Source: Rugalucina vietnamica (taxonomy: Eukaryota > Mollusca > Bivalvia > Lucinida > Lucinidae). Taken from it: a DNA stretch of 64,000 bases. The DNA is taken from positions 17,797,851 through 17,861,850 of the forward strand of contig OZ024878.1 of assembly GCA_964017185.1 (NCBI GenBank). The letters are read 5' to 3'. Shown here piece after piece: positions 22,595 to 34,673 of this stretch. Each line of letters starts with the position of its first letter. Position 1 is the first letter of the stretch. A program made the position numbers and the translations under genes. The notes below the pieces were generated by a model. It worked only from the letters and a program-made list of their open reading frames with translations, was not told where the DNA came from and ran no database searches.

Positions 22595-24350
22595 AAGACC
22601 GAACAACTTATTGAGCGTTGTGAACCACTGCAGTAGATGAAGGTGAGTTTAGGTGGCAATAAAACCGATGGTTTAATCTTCAAACTAGTTTTGTAGTATT
22701 GATTATTTCAAGATTATATATACTTCTGTTGTCACTTGTGGTTCTGATTGTTTTATATTTTCGAGCTAAGTTCTGTGCTGTTTGCACATCGTAAGTTAGT
22801 TTTCATATCTTTAGTTTCTAGTGAGCCCGGGTAAATGAGTAGCCACATATTGGACATCCGTTCTTGTTGCATCATTTCCTGATGGTTGCTTTCATTGACG
22901 TTTTTGTTTGATTCATTTGTGTGTGGGGGGGGGGGTATGGGGCCCTTTAAGATATTGCCATTTCATAAAAATCCACTACTAGTGTGTCATTCTCTCACAA
23001 AATACCGTTTTAGCGTGATATACAGGGTTAAACAGATCAGATGCTAATACCTACAGCCCCCTTACACTGGGGCTAAGCAACCTTGTTTAAAAACGACCTG
23101 AATGTAAAGCTGATTGTCATTTTACACGTCCAAAGCTTACGTCACATGCTTTAGAATCCTGATTTATTTTATTTTAATTACACGTGTAACTGTGTGCTAG
23201 AGTGTATAAATATATAAATAGATATGTAAATTTCCAACTCGGTAGTTGGTGAAGTTTGAAAGTGTCGCATATATAGCACAGTAAATCACACTTGGTGGAT
23301 GAGCATGCTTTTCCAGCTGGTCGTTACATTTGGTGGCAGCGGTGGGATAATGACAACTGCCAGACCAGAGTTGCCTTACAAATGTAGTTCATAGGCCAAG
23401 ATTCGGGGCAAGTCTTCTCGTAGGGGAAAGTAGTGTAACGATGTGCTATAAATAGATATACCAATTTCCAACTCGGTAGTTGGTGAAGTAGGTAAGTGTC
23501 GCATATACTCGTATATAGCACATTAAATCACCCTTGATGGATGATCATACTTTTCCACCGACTTGTTGCTGTTGCCGGCTCGGCTGTTCGTTACACACAG
23601 AATGCGTTATGTGGTCTTTCAAGGTGAAGGAAACCTGAAAGCCCGGCGGATGTCCGCTGACCTTAGACAGGCGACCATCACTATCATGCAATTTTGTGGC
23701 GTACTAATTGCAAGAAAAGTTACAAGTCAAGAAAAATATTCTGTAACAAATAACAAAGCTGATGATGCTCATAATATAGTTCGAAAAGCTCTTAAAAATA
23801 AATAGAGTTTAATATGAATGCAAAATTTGACAAGACACGCATATTTGCGGTTTCTTGTATGAATTAAACAATAAGTGATTGCGAACTCTTGTGTATCATT
23901 CATTTGAATCTGAAGCATATGCAAGTATCATGCAAATGAATATTATCTGTCAAGTTAAGTAGCGTTTTTTTACTTGCCCTACGAAATGTTTTGTTTCTGA
24001 AATGGCATGCAATTCAATACGATCGCACACCTACAATACCAATCAGTATATATTATATTCAGATTGTGTTTGATAAATGATGATTAGCATTTTCGCTCAA
24101 CTTTTGAACTATATTTGCCCAGTTCCAATAATTCTGATTCATTATCAATTATCTTATTGCCATGCTTGAAAGCGACACAAGCTATATCTTAGACACACGA
24201 CGCGAAGAGACTGATATGAATTAATGCAATTATGAATTTCCATTAGTAGCTTGGTTAGCTTTCATGTATTATGTTTTGTTTACAGTAAAAGACAGTTCCA
24301 CTCTGTCAACGATACACCAGGAATATAGGAATATTGTATGAGCATCTATC
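22595..24350 (+). repeat. Long repeat unit, diverged copy C
   Basis: It matches copies A and B in the same order: a degenerate R1 head (GTGAACCACTGCAG at 22619), the ATGTTGGGGCCCTTT-like block, ATGATTAGCATTTTCGCTCA (24077) and CATGTATTATGTTTTGTTTA (24263). It is much more diverged, with an added repeated block (23214-23560). A piece of the distal part reappears inverted at 24712-24825, beyond a PalB insertion. Confidence 0.7.
23205..23545 (+). repeat. Direct duplication inside copy C
   Basis: The segment TTTCCAACTCGGTAGTTGGT with GTGTCGCATATA..TATAGCACA..AAATCAC occurs at about 23229-23310 and again at about 23463-23540. The hairpin AACTCGGTAGTT is internal to each. Confidence 0.75.
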
Positions 24351-24412
24351 TATTTTACGTATGATAAGGGGCTCTGTAACAAAATCCGCTGAATAGGTGC
24401 CGTGGCAGAATC

Positions 24413-24690
24413 ATTACGAAAAGATGCCCATGTAATATGCAGAGATTTTTAAAGTTGTAAAAAATGAAAATTTTCAGTAGAAAAATCTCAATATTTTTCT
24501 TATTTTTGCTCCAAACATAGATTGTGGGTACAAGTTAGAACCGCCTTGCCGAGGCGGTTCTAACGAGTACCCACAATCTATGTTTTGGAGCAAAAATAAG
24601 AAAAATAGGTATACCCCTGCAAACACCAGTTTTACTATATAAAATTGGGGTTTACGGGGGTTTTCATTGCACGGACATGTTTTCCTGATG
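24413..24690. mobile_element. PalB foldback element, full length
   Basis: The core is AACCGCCTTGCCGAGGCGGT. The ends are CATTACGAAAAGATGCCCAT and complement of CATCAGGAAAACATGTCCGT. It sits between the direct and inverted parts of repeat copy C. Confidence 0.75.
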
Positions 24691-24711
24691 TGATAGAGAC
24701 AAATTACTCTA

Positions 24712-24825
24712 AGGTCAGACGTATACTATTGCTTTATCGTTTTCCTTATACAACAGTTTAGCGCTGGTCTCTGGAGAATAACATAATGGAATTTGAAGAA
24801 TAACAAATTAGCTGTATCAAGTCTG
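24712..24825 (-). repeat. Inverted fragment of the long repeat unit
   Basis: This is the reverse complement of 15405-15510 / 19160-19260 (AAACTGTTGTATAA, TTCTTCAAATTC). It shows that the distal part of copy C was inverted or inserted separately. Confidence 0.7.
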
Positions 24826-25527
24826 ACGGCTTATATTTAAATGATAAAATAAAATCAGTAGTAAAGTTATAAACTCGCTTATACACTGAAAAACTTTAAA
24901 AACTCAAAAGTTAAAATTCATTCTTTTTATTTTTAGCTGTTCGATTTCAATGAAATTTCAAATAAATAAACATTGATATAAATGGAAACTACGTGGAGAA
25001 TTTCGTATCAAAATAAGGAGTAATGTGAGAGCAATAGTCTTTGATATAGCAATACCCCTAAAATCCAAAATTGCAAAGTAATATTGAGCATGACTACAAG
25101 TCCCTTGTCTTACAGAGCATCGCTTTGTCATTAAAAGCAAAGGTTTTGCCGTTTGCATGATTGTCTGGCACTGAATAAGTCATGGTCGACGCAATTTCGA
25201 CGTAATTTAGTGCTGTGACGTCGATTCTTTAGAGACATTAGCGCCTTCACGTAAAACGTTTGGTTGGTCAGACCAGCGACAACCTTTTATTGTCCCAATA
25301 GCCCCGGAGGGAACACTGAGGTGCCGAATAGTTGAACCATTGCAAATATGACGTCAAGTGACGTCACATATACGTCATCAAATTTGTAAAACTTCAGTTG
25401 TACCGGATAATTCATTTTCGATGACCCGTAAAATAATCAATAAAGAAGCAAAACTGAAACTTAAGTTGTTTTTTTTATATAAATGGATTTCTACAAGCTC
25501 CATGTGAAATGGTAAAATACTTAATCC
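24826..25527. other. Intergenic between two PalB copies
   Basis: Holds the TGACGTCA cluster at 25.34 kb. Otherwise nothing recognised. Confidence 0.45.
25340..25380. promoter_or_regulatory. Cluster of TGACGTCA-like sites
   Basis: ATGACGTCAAGTGACGTCAC followed by TACGTCATCA gives two exact CRE-type octamers and one half match in 30 bp. More CGACGT motifs lie at 25190-25220. There is no gene nearby, so function is doubtful. Confidence 0.3.
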
Positions 25528-25807
25528 CATCAGGAAAACATGTCCGTGCAATGAATACCCCCTCAAACCCCACTTTTATACAGTAAAACTGGGGTATGCA
25601 GGGGTATTCCTATTTTTCTTATTTTTGCTCCAAAACATAGATTGTGGGTACTCGTTAGAACCGCCTCGGCGAGGCGGTTCTAACGTGTACCCACAATCTA
25701 TGTTTTGAGCAAAAATAAGAAAAAATATCAAAATTTTTCTCATGAAATTTTCAATTTTTACCGGTGAAAAAAATCCCTGTATATTACATGGGCAAGTTTT
25801 GGTAATG
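25528..25807. mobile_element. PalB foldback element, full length
   Basis: It starts CATCAGGAAAACATGTCCGT and ends AAGTTTTGGTAATG. The perfect core is GAACCGCCTCGGCGAGGCGG. It is inverted relative to the 24.4 kb copy. Confidence 0.75.
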
Positions 25808-26054
25808 ATTATTTCAACAGGCGCGATACGGAAAACGTAAAATGGCCTTTTATTGCTGAAGGTGGTCAGTGTTTTTAAAAACGTCGCTTTCATTGAATAA
25901 AAAAGAAGTAGAATACAGTAACCGACCCCTTTCAACCGTTACGGAAGACTAAAACTGTTATTTGTGCAGAAACAAAATATATTTTTTTTTCTAACTAAAT
26001 ACTATCAAAACGTACATAAGCTTTTAACAGCATAAAAACATATAACACAAAAAC

Positions 26055-26430
26055 ATAAAACAACAGACGTATTGCCTTGTAATGATCAGTTATATAAAAT
26101 TACTGGCTGGGCTTAAATTGCTTTTACATGGCATAACCTCATCCTCAGCTTTTGCAGTGGTTCACAACATTTAGTTAGGTATTCGGTCCTCGTGAAGAAT
26201 CTTTAACTAGTCAGCGAATCATCGCGGACAAACAAATAAACCATATAAACATCATGATGAATCAAAATCGAGGACTCACAGATACAATAAGCTGCCCAGC
26301 GATGGAGATCCCTGGGCGCCAAACAACATCTCTGAAAAACTGCAGCAAAAGAAAAACACCAGTTGAACCCCGATGGGCCTAGCAGCAGACAAGAAGCTCC
26401 GGACACGCCGACGGGCAATTAAAAGAAGCA
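26055..26430 (-). repeat. R1 repeat copy with extended GC-rich 5' part
   Basis: On the minus strand it runs from a GC-rich leader (about 26280-26430, GGCCCATCGGGGTTCAACTG) through GAGTCCTCGATTTTG to CTGATCATTACAAGGCAATA. No other copy in the window shows this leader, so R1 may extend further 5' than the truncated copies suggest. Confidence 0.65.
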
Positions 26431-26979
26431 AGCATAGTTATCAAGCGTGACTGGGTTAAAAACTAAGCATGCAGATTGTCGCATCACATTTATACTACAT
26501 CGTATACGGTTGTAGCCTATGATGATTTTTTCTAACTGAACAGAAAAAAACGTTCCTTATATAATAATTACTATAAGTTAAGTTTCTTAAATATGTAAAC
26601 CAGGTCACCATAAAATTGGAAATCAATTCAAAGTGCCGGCGATAAAAGTTTATGATACCGATAGCCCTGCTGGATAGGTTTGGTTGTTAAAGATTTATTT
26701 CGCGCATTGCAGTCAGAAACATTATTACAGACTCTAGCAAACCTATAAGTTGATATACGTATACACCATATGTAGCTCTGATGTTTTTTTTTCTTAACCT
26801 TGTCTGACAATGTTCAAATTTCCATGCAGAAATCCTTTCAAAATCAATAATAAATACATCGTGTTTCAAAAAGCCTCGAATGCATCTAGAAAAGCGATGA
26901 CAAATGGAAATGTTATTAACAACAAAACATAATATAGGAAAGCTAACAAACCTACTAACTGAAGGCGTAAAAATAGCAG

Positions 26980-27290
26980 TGCTTCCACTAACCCGACCGA
27001 CTCTGAATTTTTGCGCCGACCCTGCAGATTTTATCGCCTATAAAAATAAAATAAAAATACTTTCAAGCCGACCAAGCCTCAACATTTTAAGTGGAAAGCA
27101 GACAATAATTTAAAAACTACTATAATTTCAGCAATATTAGTTCAATTCACTTTCTGTATTTTCCTACTGGTTTTCATCTTCATCGCATGTTTGTTTCGAG
27201 TAAATGATTGATTTTAGCACGTTTCTAACCTTTTTAACCCATTTTATGCACGCAAAAAAAAGATTTTCCGACCTACCGACTCAACTCAGT
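26980..27290. repeat. Possible relative of the 50.5 kb fold-back element
   Basis: ACCCGACCGACTCTGAATTT, GCGCCGACCCTGCAGATTTT and ATTTTCCGACCTACCGACTC resemble, in complement, the CCGACCTACTGGTCAAAATC part of the 50.5 kb element. The ends were not located. Confidence 0.35.
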
Positions 27291-27888
27291 CTTCGGCATG
27301 TTAGCGGAAACAAGGCTATTTTCGAAAAATATGCCATTTCAAAAACAAAAAAATTCGTAAGGCAAGTGAAAAACGCTAGCAAATTTAGTTGACCGGAAAG
27401 CGCAACCTGCTATCATGTTGAGGTAGTGAGTAATACCATTGCTGGGTGTAATTCAATCTCAATGTCTGAGTCCCTTGACACGTGTTAGGTCAGATCTGTG
27501 TCCCTTGACACTAATAATCTCACAATTATGACACTACAGCTTTGATAAGCTCACTGCTGCCTTTATAAGTTAACCCAAGGGCCAATAATTTTCCTTGCTA
27601 AAACATTTCTTGTAAATGTTACGCAACAAAATACATAGAAAAGTGGTCGACTGTTTAAGGTCAATAGACTTTCTTGGGTACTATGGTTTTCGCCACCACA
27701 TATGACCAACATCTGTGCCTTTAAGAACACGTAAATTAGTTTCATGAGCTTTCTATGTAATTGAAATAAACTTAACCACGTGACGTCATGAAAAAAACAA
27801 ACACCAAGTTTACATTCAAGACAATTAAAACAAGACAGCTACCAGTGTCTACTACAGAGTCAAGCATCTGCACATTGTTAGAAAAGAT

Positions 27889-27921
<33 letters not shown>
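27889..27921 (+). repeat. Poly-T tract
   Basis: About 32 T in a row, read in minus as a poly-A. No source element recognised. Confidence 0.85.
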
Positions 27922-28239
27922 CTACCTGAAACATATTCTAACATTGGAATATAGCTCTACCTTAATGCTTGTCGCGGCGAAACTGTATTACAATATAATT
28001 TGTAGAACCAGAAGTATATGTTCTCATTGTATCAATTTATTTTGGTTGTGTGCAAGCTGTGCGTTTTGATCCTTGCTACATCGTGTTCCTGATCATTGCT
28101 TACCTTTTTGAATTGTCCCCGCCCTTCTTACAAAACATCCACAAAAATATCTGTTTCAGTATACCACATTAGTGCTTAGATAGATGAGCTCTTGATACAA
28201 GCTATTGTATTATTGTTGAAATAATAAGTGAAATACAAA

Positions 28240-28700
28240 AAAAATCCTTTGAAAGCAGTGAAAACATTCAAAGGGCGAAAGTATAAGCCATATTGCGAAA
28301 TGTCGGGTAATTAATCCAGTAACCCTAATAAACCGGCAACGAAAGCCAGACAATTGTGCTACAATTTCGAGAATTTACACAAGGGTAGTCTAAATCAAAG
28401 ACACAATTCTAAACGAGGCTAAATAATAAAAACAAATATTGTTCAGAATATGCCTCTATACATCATCGATGAATGATTTGAGTCCTCTGAAGAAAAATAT
28501 AATCTGTACTTTGGATGATGTACGGGGAGACATTTTAGTTTTAGGGCCGCCACACGGCACAACACCAGCTGCACTAATGACATATAAATATAAAATGATC
28601 CTTTGAAAGCAGTGAAAACTTTCAAAGGGCGAACGTATTAGCCATATTGCATAATTTCAAGAATTTACACAAGGGTAGTCAAAGTCACAATTCTGAACGA
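28240..28700 (+). repeat. Direct duplication and dispersed repeat
   Basis: TCCTTTGAAAGCAGTGAAAA, CAAAGGGCGAA and CACAAGGGTAGTC occur at about 28245-28395 and again at 28600-28680. The intervening ATGATGTACGGGGAGACATT and ACAACACCAGCTGCACTAAT also occur at 2205-2260. Confidence 0.65.
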
Positions 28701-29164
28701 GACTAAATAGTAAAAATATTGTTTGAGTGCTCTGTTCTCTGAATATTCTTACTTATCCCAAAGGACGGCATTCCAATATTTTCTTTACTGGCCTTTGCAA
28801 GACAGTGTTTTACACCTGTGATTTATCTTTGTTTGTTTATTTTGTCTGCTTCATATTTGCCCTCACAGTCTTTGGTTATGAATGATGCTTGGTCATACCA
28901 AAACGTGCTGTTATATTTGTTTTTAAGCCCTGTCCTTTCTTTTCCGCCCGGTGGCTAAGTTGAGATTTAGAATTAATTGAAACAATTCCTAGACTTTCTG
29001 CTGTATTTTGTGTATTCGTCAACTTGATTTTCATATTCAAATCAGCCTGACAAAAGACTGTCTCTCTATGCGGCTATATCGTGTGTGGCCGACGGAAAAA
29101 AAGTGATAAGGGTATGTTGTGTAATGCTAATTTTCTGATTATTGAAAATGGAAGAAAATGACAT

Positions 29165-29370
29165 GGTGGCCCGCCAGTGCGGTTATGTTATTGCGGCGCA
29201 TCGACCAGTTTCTCTAGACATTCATTTATCGCAAAAACAAAAGAGGAAATTAAGCATCCAGTAACAGATTGATAAGACACGAGACAAAGGTGAATCGGAA
29301 TGACTTCATGAATATTCATTAGTTCTGAGTGTTTAATTGCTGCAATGTCACGGATGATTTTGATATCAAA
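29165..29370 (-). repeat. Dispersed repeat, copy 3 (partial)
   Basis: The minus strand matches the middle of the 9.45 kb repeat, from GACATTGCAGCAATTAAAC through TCTTTTGTTTTTGCGATAAA to GATGCGCCGCAATAAC. Confidence 0.7.
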
Positions 29371-29984
29371 TGGGTTCGTTGCAGCTTTTAATATAGGTTA
29401 ATAAATTCCAATAACTGATTTGAAAAAATGAAGCGTTCACACACTAACGTTATAAGGACAGTTAAGTTGTGCATCGAAGCAAACAAACTCTTTTTAAGAA
29501 CATTTGCGAAGTTTCTGATTTGCCATTTTATAACCGGTGTCCATTTCATACTCAACAGCCTCTATAGACGTTGAGGAGCCAATAGACCCTGGTGCACCAT
29601 GCCGGGGATTTTTAAAGGGTATCATTTTCTGAAAGCCCATCCAATTCCCTTCAAAATGACACTTGTTAGCACTCTAACCGTTGGGGCGTTTAGACGTAGC
29701 GGCCTTTTGAATGCGTTACGTACGTGACGTGTTGCCTATTTCATGAGAATCGCCATAAAATCAACATTTGGTATATTTTTATGAAGTGTATTGTTAAAAC
29801 AAACACACAAATTAGCAAATAGGAAAAATATGCTAAAACAGATGCTTTTCTATGAACATAAATCATCGTACCACGTATGGTAACGTAAGTAACAAAATAT
29901 GCAGTAGACGTTCCATATGAACAAACAATAACGCAAATGAGCTAACTGACCGTGTGGAAATATTTTTGAATTAAGTTTGTTATC

Positions 29985-30610
29985 CGAATTAGTTTACTCA
30001 AAAGTATGTTCTTTGTTTGCAGCTGCATGTCATATATTGAAACTTGTGTCGTCCCCACTTGCCAGTATACACATATTTACTTGTATAACTAAATCATACT
30101 TAGTCATTCTCAAAGGGACACCGGGGAATAGTACAATTCAGCGATACATTTCTTATAAAAAAACTGGCATTGTCCAAATGGTAAACTTATCATAACCCAA
30201 TGACACCTAATTTATTGTTACCGAGTGGTTTGTCATTGGTACCGTAGATAACGGCAAGATACCGTAGCAACATTCTCTTCATACAGAGGGCTGAGGTGAA
30301 ATAAGTTGTGAGGATATGCTTCGAAATAATGAATTCTGATCAGTGTTTGCAAGTAAGTCTGCTGTCCAAATTATTTAACCAACAATGTTTGGACTTTGTT
30401 TGCAACTGTATGCCGTTGAGTGAAACTTGTGTCGTTCTTGCTTGCCTACATATATGTATTTGGCATATACATATTTGAAGATACATATTATACTTTCTTG
30501 ATGGGTCATTGGGGAAAACTCAATTAAATGACGCATTTTCAGATTAAAATCACCATTGTTTTAATGGTTACAAGCTTAATACTAACACAACGCAACCTTA
30601 ATGCATGTCG
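29985..30610 (+). repeat. Diverged tandem duplication inside Element III
   Basis: Two units of about 390 bp share CTTTGTTTGCARCTG, TGAAACTTGTGTCGT and a TGGTAACGTAGAYAACG-type stretch (start of unit 1 near 29990, unit 2 near 30380). They are substantially diverged. Confidence 0.6.
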
Positions 30611-31825
30611 CCTAGTGCCTTGTCATATGGTAACGTAGACAACGATAAGTGTCGTATAAAGTGATTTCGCTCATTCAAAAAGGGCTGAGATTCCTAAACG
30701 CTTATGAATCTGAACAAAAATAAAAAAAACATCTGAGATTTCAGAATTTGGCTCTAAAATGGTTTCAGTGTTTGTGGCTTGCAAGATATCTGTATTTACT
30801 TCTATTATGTCAAAACTGGTGCATACAAGCAGGAAACTACACATGATATTGTAATGTCAGACCACAATGTGTTTTGTATTACACAGAAAAGAAAATCTCA
30901 TATGTTTTCTTAATTGTGACTGCTGAAAAAATGTTGGCAAAAGGTACTTTGTTAGTGAAATTATAAAAGAGTATAATAGTTATACCGAACTGATGTGGTA
31001 AGACAGAGAGCGGCAGGCTAAGTGAGCGTTCTTTTCCATTGAGAACAACATTAAGCGCGACTCCTTGAGGTTGTGTTCCTTTTGATTGGTTATACACCTA
31101 ACATGCCTTGGATGGTTAGTGAAAGATGGATACTTGCATGAAATCTGCAATACCCAACATAATTAGGTTGTTAATGATGTTAATGCTATAATGTAGTCGC
31201 TACTTAATTCTGAACCAAGATACACAGTGGGGAGCGTGGTGACCTAGTGGTACAGTGTCGAACCCTGGAGAACTTGGTTGTTCGAAACTTTCTTTACCGT
31301 GAATTTTCTACAAGTATAGGGCCAACAACATAAACGGCAACAAATGAAACATATTATATCTACTCCATCTAACATCAAGTAAGAATTTATTCCAAACCAT
31401 CACTTTAAAACAGTCAGTAGCAAGCGACCATTGTGGTTATGGAACATAAAACACTTAATAGCTGCCCTCTTCTCACTCTGCGCATTTACTGTCTGCGATA
31501 CCACAAGCTACATGTATTTTATTTAGACGGATACAGTTCTGCAGTTGAAATGCATACGGAAGAACCAGATCAGAATAGAACTCCGGTTTCCATGACAATG
31601 TATAAAATTAACGGGTGAATGTACTATGGTCACTCTAGCGGTTATATCTTTGATCGCAACTCCTTTGGACTACGGCATAAGCTGCCCTTGAGAACAAGAT
31701 GAAACATATTACATATAAGATGGTGAATTTGTACGCGTGGCCATTCTATAGCACATTCAATATCCAGTAATCAGATGGTCAGTCAGTCATTAGTTTCAGT
31801 TGTGTTCCCTGGGATCCTAAAATGG

Positions 31826-31970
31826 TACAAGTAGGCAATGATCAGGAATAGGCGCAATCAGAAAGAAATTCACACTCTAAAAACCGAGATGGGAAAAACA
31901 ATTTAAATTGACAATTACACAATTAGGCGCTAATACTTAGGAAACATATAGCAGGCTGTATCTGTGATGT

Positions 31971-32022
<52 letters not shown>
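31826..32022 (-). repeat. R1 fragment ending in a long poly-T tract
   Basis: 31826-31970 is R1 on the minus strand, followed by about 48 T at 31973-32021. It lies inside Element III. Confidence 0.65.
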
Positions 32023-32271
32023 TGAAAGAATGGATGCATTTTATAAACAAATCCACATGTTTACACAATTTTACATTGATTCACAAACTTCCCAAGGTTG
32101 TGTTGTTTTAGGTTTTGGTGTGATTTCTGAAGTCACACGGAAGTAGTGAAGTAAAGTTCAGGCAGTTGTAGTTGTCTGGCCAGCTTTAGTGAAAAATCTA
32201 CTCACTCTGCTACTATAATGTTCTTTAGAGCCTTCACTTTATGGTCCATTTGATACGTATATATTATACCA

Positions 32272-32402
32272 ATCATAGTAGACTGGCGTCACAGATTTAC
32301 CATTAACATTATGAAGGAAGTGAATGTATTTGACCAATCGCAACAGGCGAGTCATTCAGATTTATAACGGTAAATCTGTGACGTGAGTCTTCTACGATCA
32401 TA
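32272..32402. repeat. Small inverted-repeat element (~130 bp)
   Basis: The left end TCATAGTAGACTGGCGTCAC and the right end (complement of TGACGTGAGTCTTCTACGAT) pair over about 33 bp. A related half element sits at about 9556-9600, so it is a dispersed MITE-like family. Confidence 0.6.
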
Positions 32403-32567
32403 ATAGAATAATGTGAATATGCAAATAGGCTTTAATTAATTTTTATTTTAGCAGAATATAACCGCAATAAATAAATTTTATTCCATTCCTGTTTCTGATT
32501 TAATCATTTTCAGACTTAATTGTTATAAGGTGAGCGATTGCTGCCCTTTTGGCTCTCCTTTCTTTCA

Positions 32568-32950
32568 TTGTAGGACAGATATTCAGTAAAGTAAATTTAC
32601 TAATTGAAATAATTATGGGAGAAGAATGATAATCTGCTATAAATTATAAGTATTTGATTCTATAGAGAAAATACAAAATTGTTACGTACGTTACCATGCC
32701 ATTACGTACAGTATGCTACCGTTATCATGAAGCATGGCCTGTAGCTTTTAATACATTTTAGCACAGATATTCAATAAATGTAATTTTCTAATTGAAATAA
32801 CTGTGAAAGAAAAATGACAATCTGCAATTAATCATAGAAGTATATGATTCTATAATGAAAATACAAAATTGTTACGTTCGTTACCATGACATTACGTAAA
32901 ATATACTACCATCATCATGAAGCATGGTCTGTAGTTGATTTTTCGTGTGC
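32568..32950 (+). repeat. Tandem duplication (~190 bp x 2) inside Element III
   Basis: The units 32568-32762 and 32763-32950 share ACAGATATTCARTAAA, GAAAATACAAAATTGTTACG and CATGAAGCATGG. Each contains the ACGTWCGTTACCATG motif found at the element ends. Confidence 0.75.
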
Positions 32951-33864
32951 TTTTAATACCTATGGAAGTTTTATTTCGAAAACTTGAATGTTGCTCAGGA
33001 AAGTAAGTGTCTTTGTTCTGTTTCTGCTGGGACACGGTATTAATGGGCATAATATTTAAATGGGGGTAGGGGAAGACAATCAGCATCTATGGAGTGATGG
33101 AAGGTCACAGAAAGCTTTACTATATGTCATTTTGAAGGTTAAGGACTGCAAATAACTATAATATAAATTATATTATGATATTTGGTCTAAGCTATATTCT
33201 ATAAGAAATGAAACACGGTGGATATGCCAAATTATACAGGTTATCTACGTTACTTCTATTGTACCACTAGTCATGATATCTGAATATTATTGAATTTGGT
33301 CCTGTTAGATTAGGTAACATCTCTGCTACATATCTAGAGGTAAAGTTCTTGTCAAATATTTCCTTTTTGTTATAAATTTTGGTGATCCCCTTAGCAGCTT
33401 GTATTCAAGTTAAAAATCATACATCGGTAACGTACGTAACACGCTCTGGCACGATAAAGCACCAGCAGTCAGAATGCTAACAAGCGGCATTTAGTAGCTT
33501 AGGGTACTGGCTTTCAGAAAATATATGTCTACAAAAATCCCCGGCATGGTGCACCTCTGCCATATACTACGTGATAGCCTACTACGTAAAAGTATAGCTT
33601 GCACAGAAGCATTTGGGGTATCAATGTTGTAACTTTTGCTGTTGCCATATGATACAAAGTTAAAAGCACTTTCATAATGAGACGAATATCATAGGTGTCA
33701 AAGTTTAGATTTTTGTGATTGTGATGTTTCTTGTGTTTATATAGAATACAACATTGATACTAAATAAAAGACTTCATAAAACGCCTATGTGATCATCTAA
33801 ACATTTTGAGATCACTGAAAACAGTGTAGCACAATGTTTTAATGCAGTCTCGTTACTGTCAGCT

Positions 33865-34000
33865 TTGTCGATATCTTGTTTCTGTTTTATCACCGGTACA
33901 TCAGCCTTTGCTGAATACAAATGAACATTGTTACACGTGACTTCTTCATCAAATTCTACCTAAGTCTTGCCCTGCCGTTAAAGAATTAGAATATCAATTT
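33865..34000 (-). repeat. Dispersed relative of the 6.8-7.1 kb repeat
   Basis: The minus strand carries GTCACGTGTAACAATGTTCA, TTTGTATTCAGCA and GATGTACCGGTGATAAAACA, matching the end of the tandem unit and the sequence just after it (7121-7175). Confidence 0.6.
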
Positions 34001-34040
34001 AAATTCACATGTAACAATATTCAACACCAATTATAATTAT

Positions 34041-34138
34041 CTCTTTCAACCATTCGATTATCTCACCGCTGTATCTGTGGTAGGTTCGAGCCCCGCTCCG
34101 GCGAGGTACATGTCAGACAAGCCAACTTCTGCTTGCGG
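34041..34138 (+). mobile_element. tRNA-derived SINE fragment
   Basis: Only TTTCAACCATTCGATTATCT to AACTTCTGCTTGCGGGC remains, with an intact B box (GGTTCGAGCCCC). It joins directly to a PalB core. Confidence 0.65.
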
Positions 34139-34270
34139 GCGAGGCGGTTCTAACGAGTACATGTACCCACAATCTATGTTTGGAGCAAAAATAAGAAAAA
34201 TATGGATACCCCTGCGTACCCCAGTTTTGCTATATAAAGTGGGGTATAAGGGGGTATACACGGACATGTC
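34139..34270. mobile_element. PalB half element fused to a SINE fragment
   Basis: It begins exactly at the core (GAGGCGGTTCTAACGAGTAC) and runs to GGACATGTCC. The missing arm is replaced by SINE sequence ending GCTTGCGGGC. Confidence 0.65.
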
Positions 34271-34385
34271 CTCTCCCGACCACCGTTTGTGCTATGTACA
34301 ACTAATATGTAGCTCCTTTAAAATTATTAAATGATGTTTCTGGTACGCATCTCTGACAGAATTGAACTTATTTCCAACTAAGTAA

Positions 34386-34664
34386 CATCAGGAAAACATG
34401 TCCGTGCAATGTGTACCCCCTTGAACCCCACTTTTATATAGCAAAATCTGGGGTATGTAGGGGTACACCTATTTTTCTTATTTTTGCTCCAAAACATAGT
34501 TTGTGGGTACTCGTTAGAACCGCCTCGGCGTGGCGGTTCTAACGTGTACCCACAATCTATGTTTTGAGCAAAAATAAGAAAAATATCAAAAAATTTCTGC
34601 TGAAAATTTTCAATTTTTACAACTTAAAAAATCTCTGTATATTACATGGGCAGGTTTTCGTAAA
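34386..34664. mobile_element. PalB foldback element, full length
   Basis: It starts CATCAGGAAAACATGTCCGT. The core is AACCGCCTCGGCGTGGCGGT. It ends 10 bp before the interrupted SINE. Confidence 0.75.
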
Positions 34665-34673
34665 GATACATTC

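Larger units (their letters stand above)
26440..28239. other. Intergenic, low information
   Basis: Contains the possible fold-back relative (26.98-27.29 kb) and the poly-T at 27.9 kb. Short frames here have no family signature. Confidence 0.45.
29591..33556. mobile_element. Element III: ~4 kb element with inverted ends, internally rearranged
   Basis: The left end (GGTGCACCATGCCGGGGATT, from 29591) and the right end (complement ending at about 33554) form inverted repeats that stay alignable with gaps for about 150 bp. They include TTTTCTGAAAGCC, CTTGTTAGCA and a GTTACGTACGT motif. The TTACGTACGTTAC-like motif recurs near 29718, 29885, 32692, 32870 and 33430, concentrated towards both ends, as sub-terminal binding sites often are. 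The interior contains duplications, an R1 fragment with a poly-T tract and a small palindromic element. No transposase frame is visible, and no clear target duplication was found, so the boundaries are approximate. Confidence 0.55.

Noticed and set aside
25576-25935. 119-residue minus-strand frame
   Set aside because: It overlaps the PalB element at 25.53-25.81 kb and has no conserved domain.
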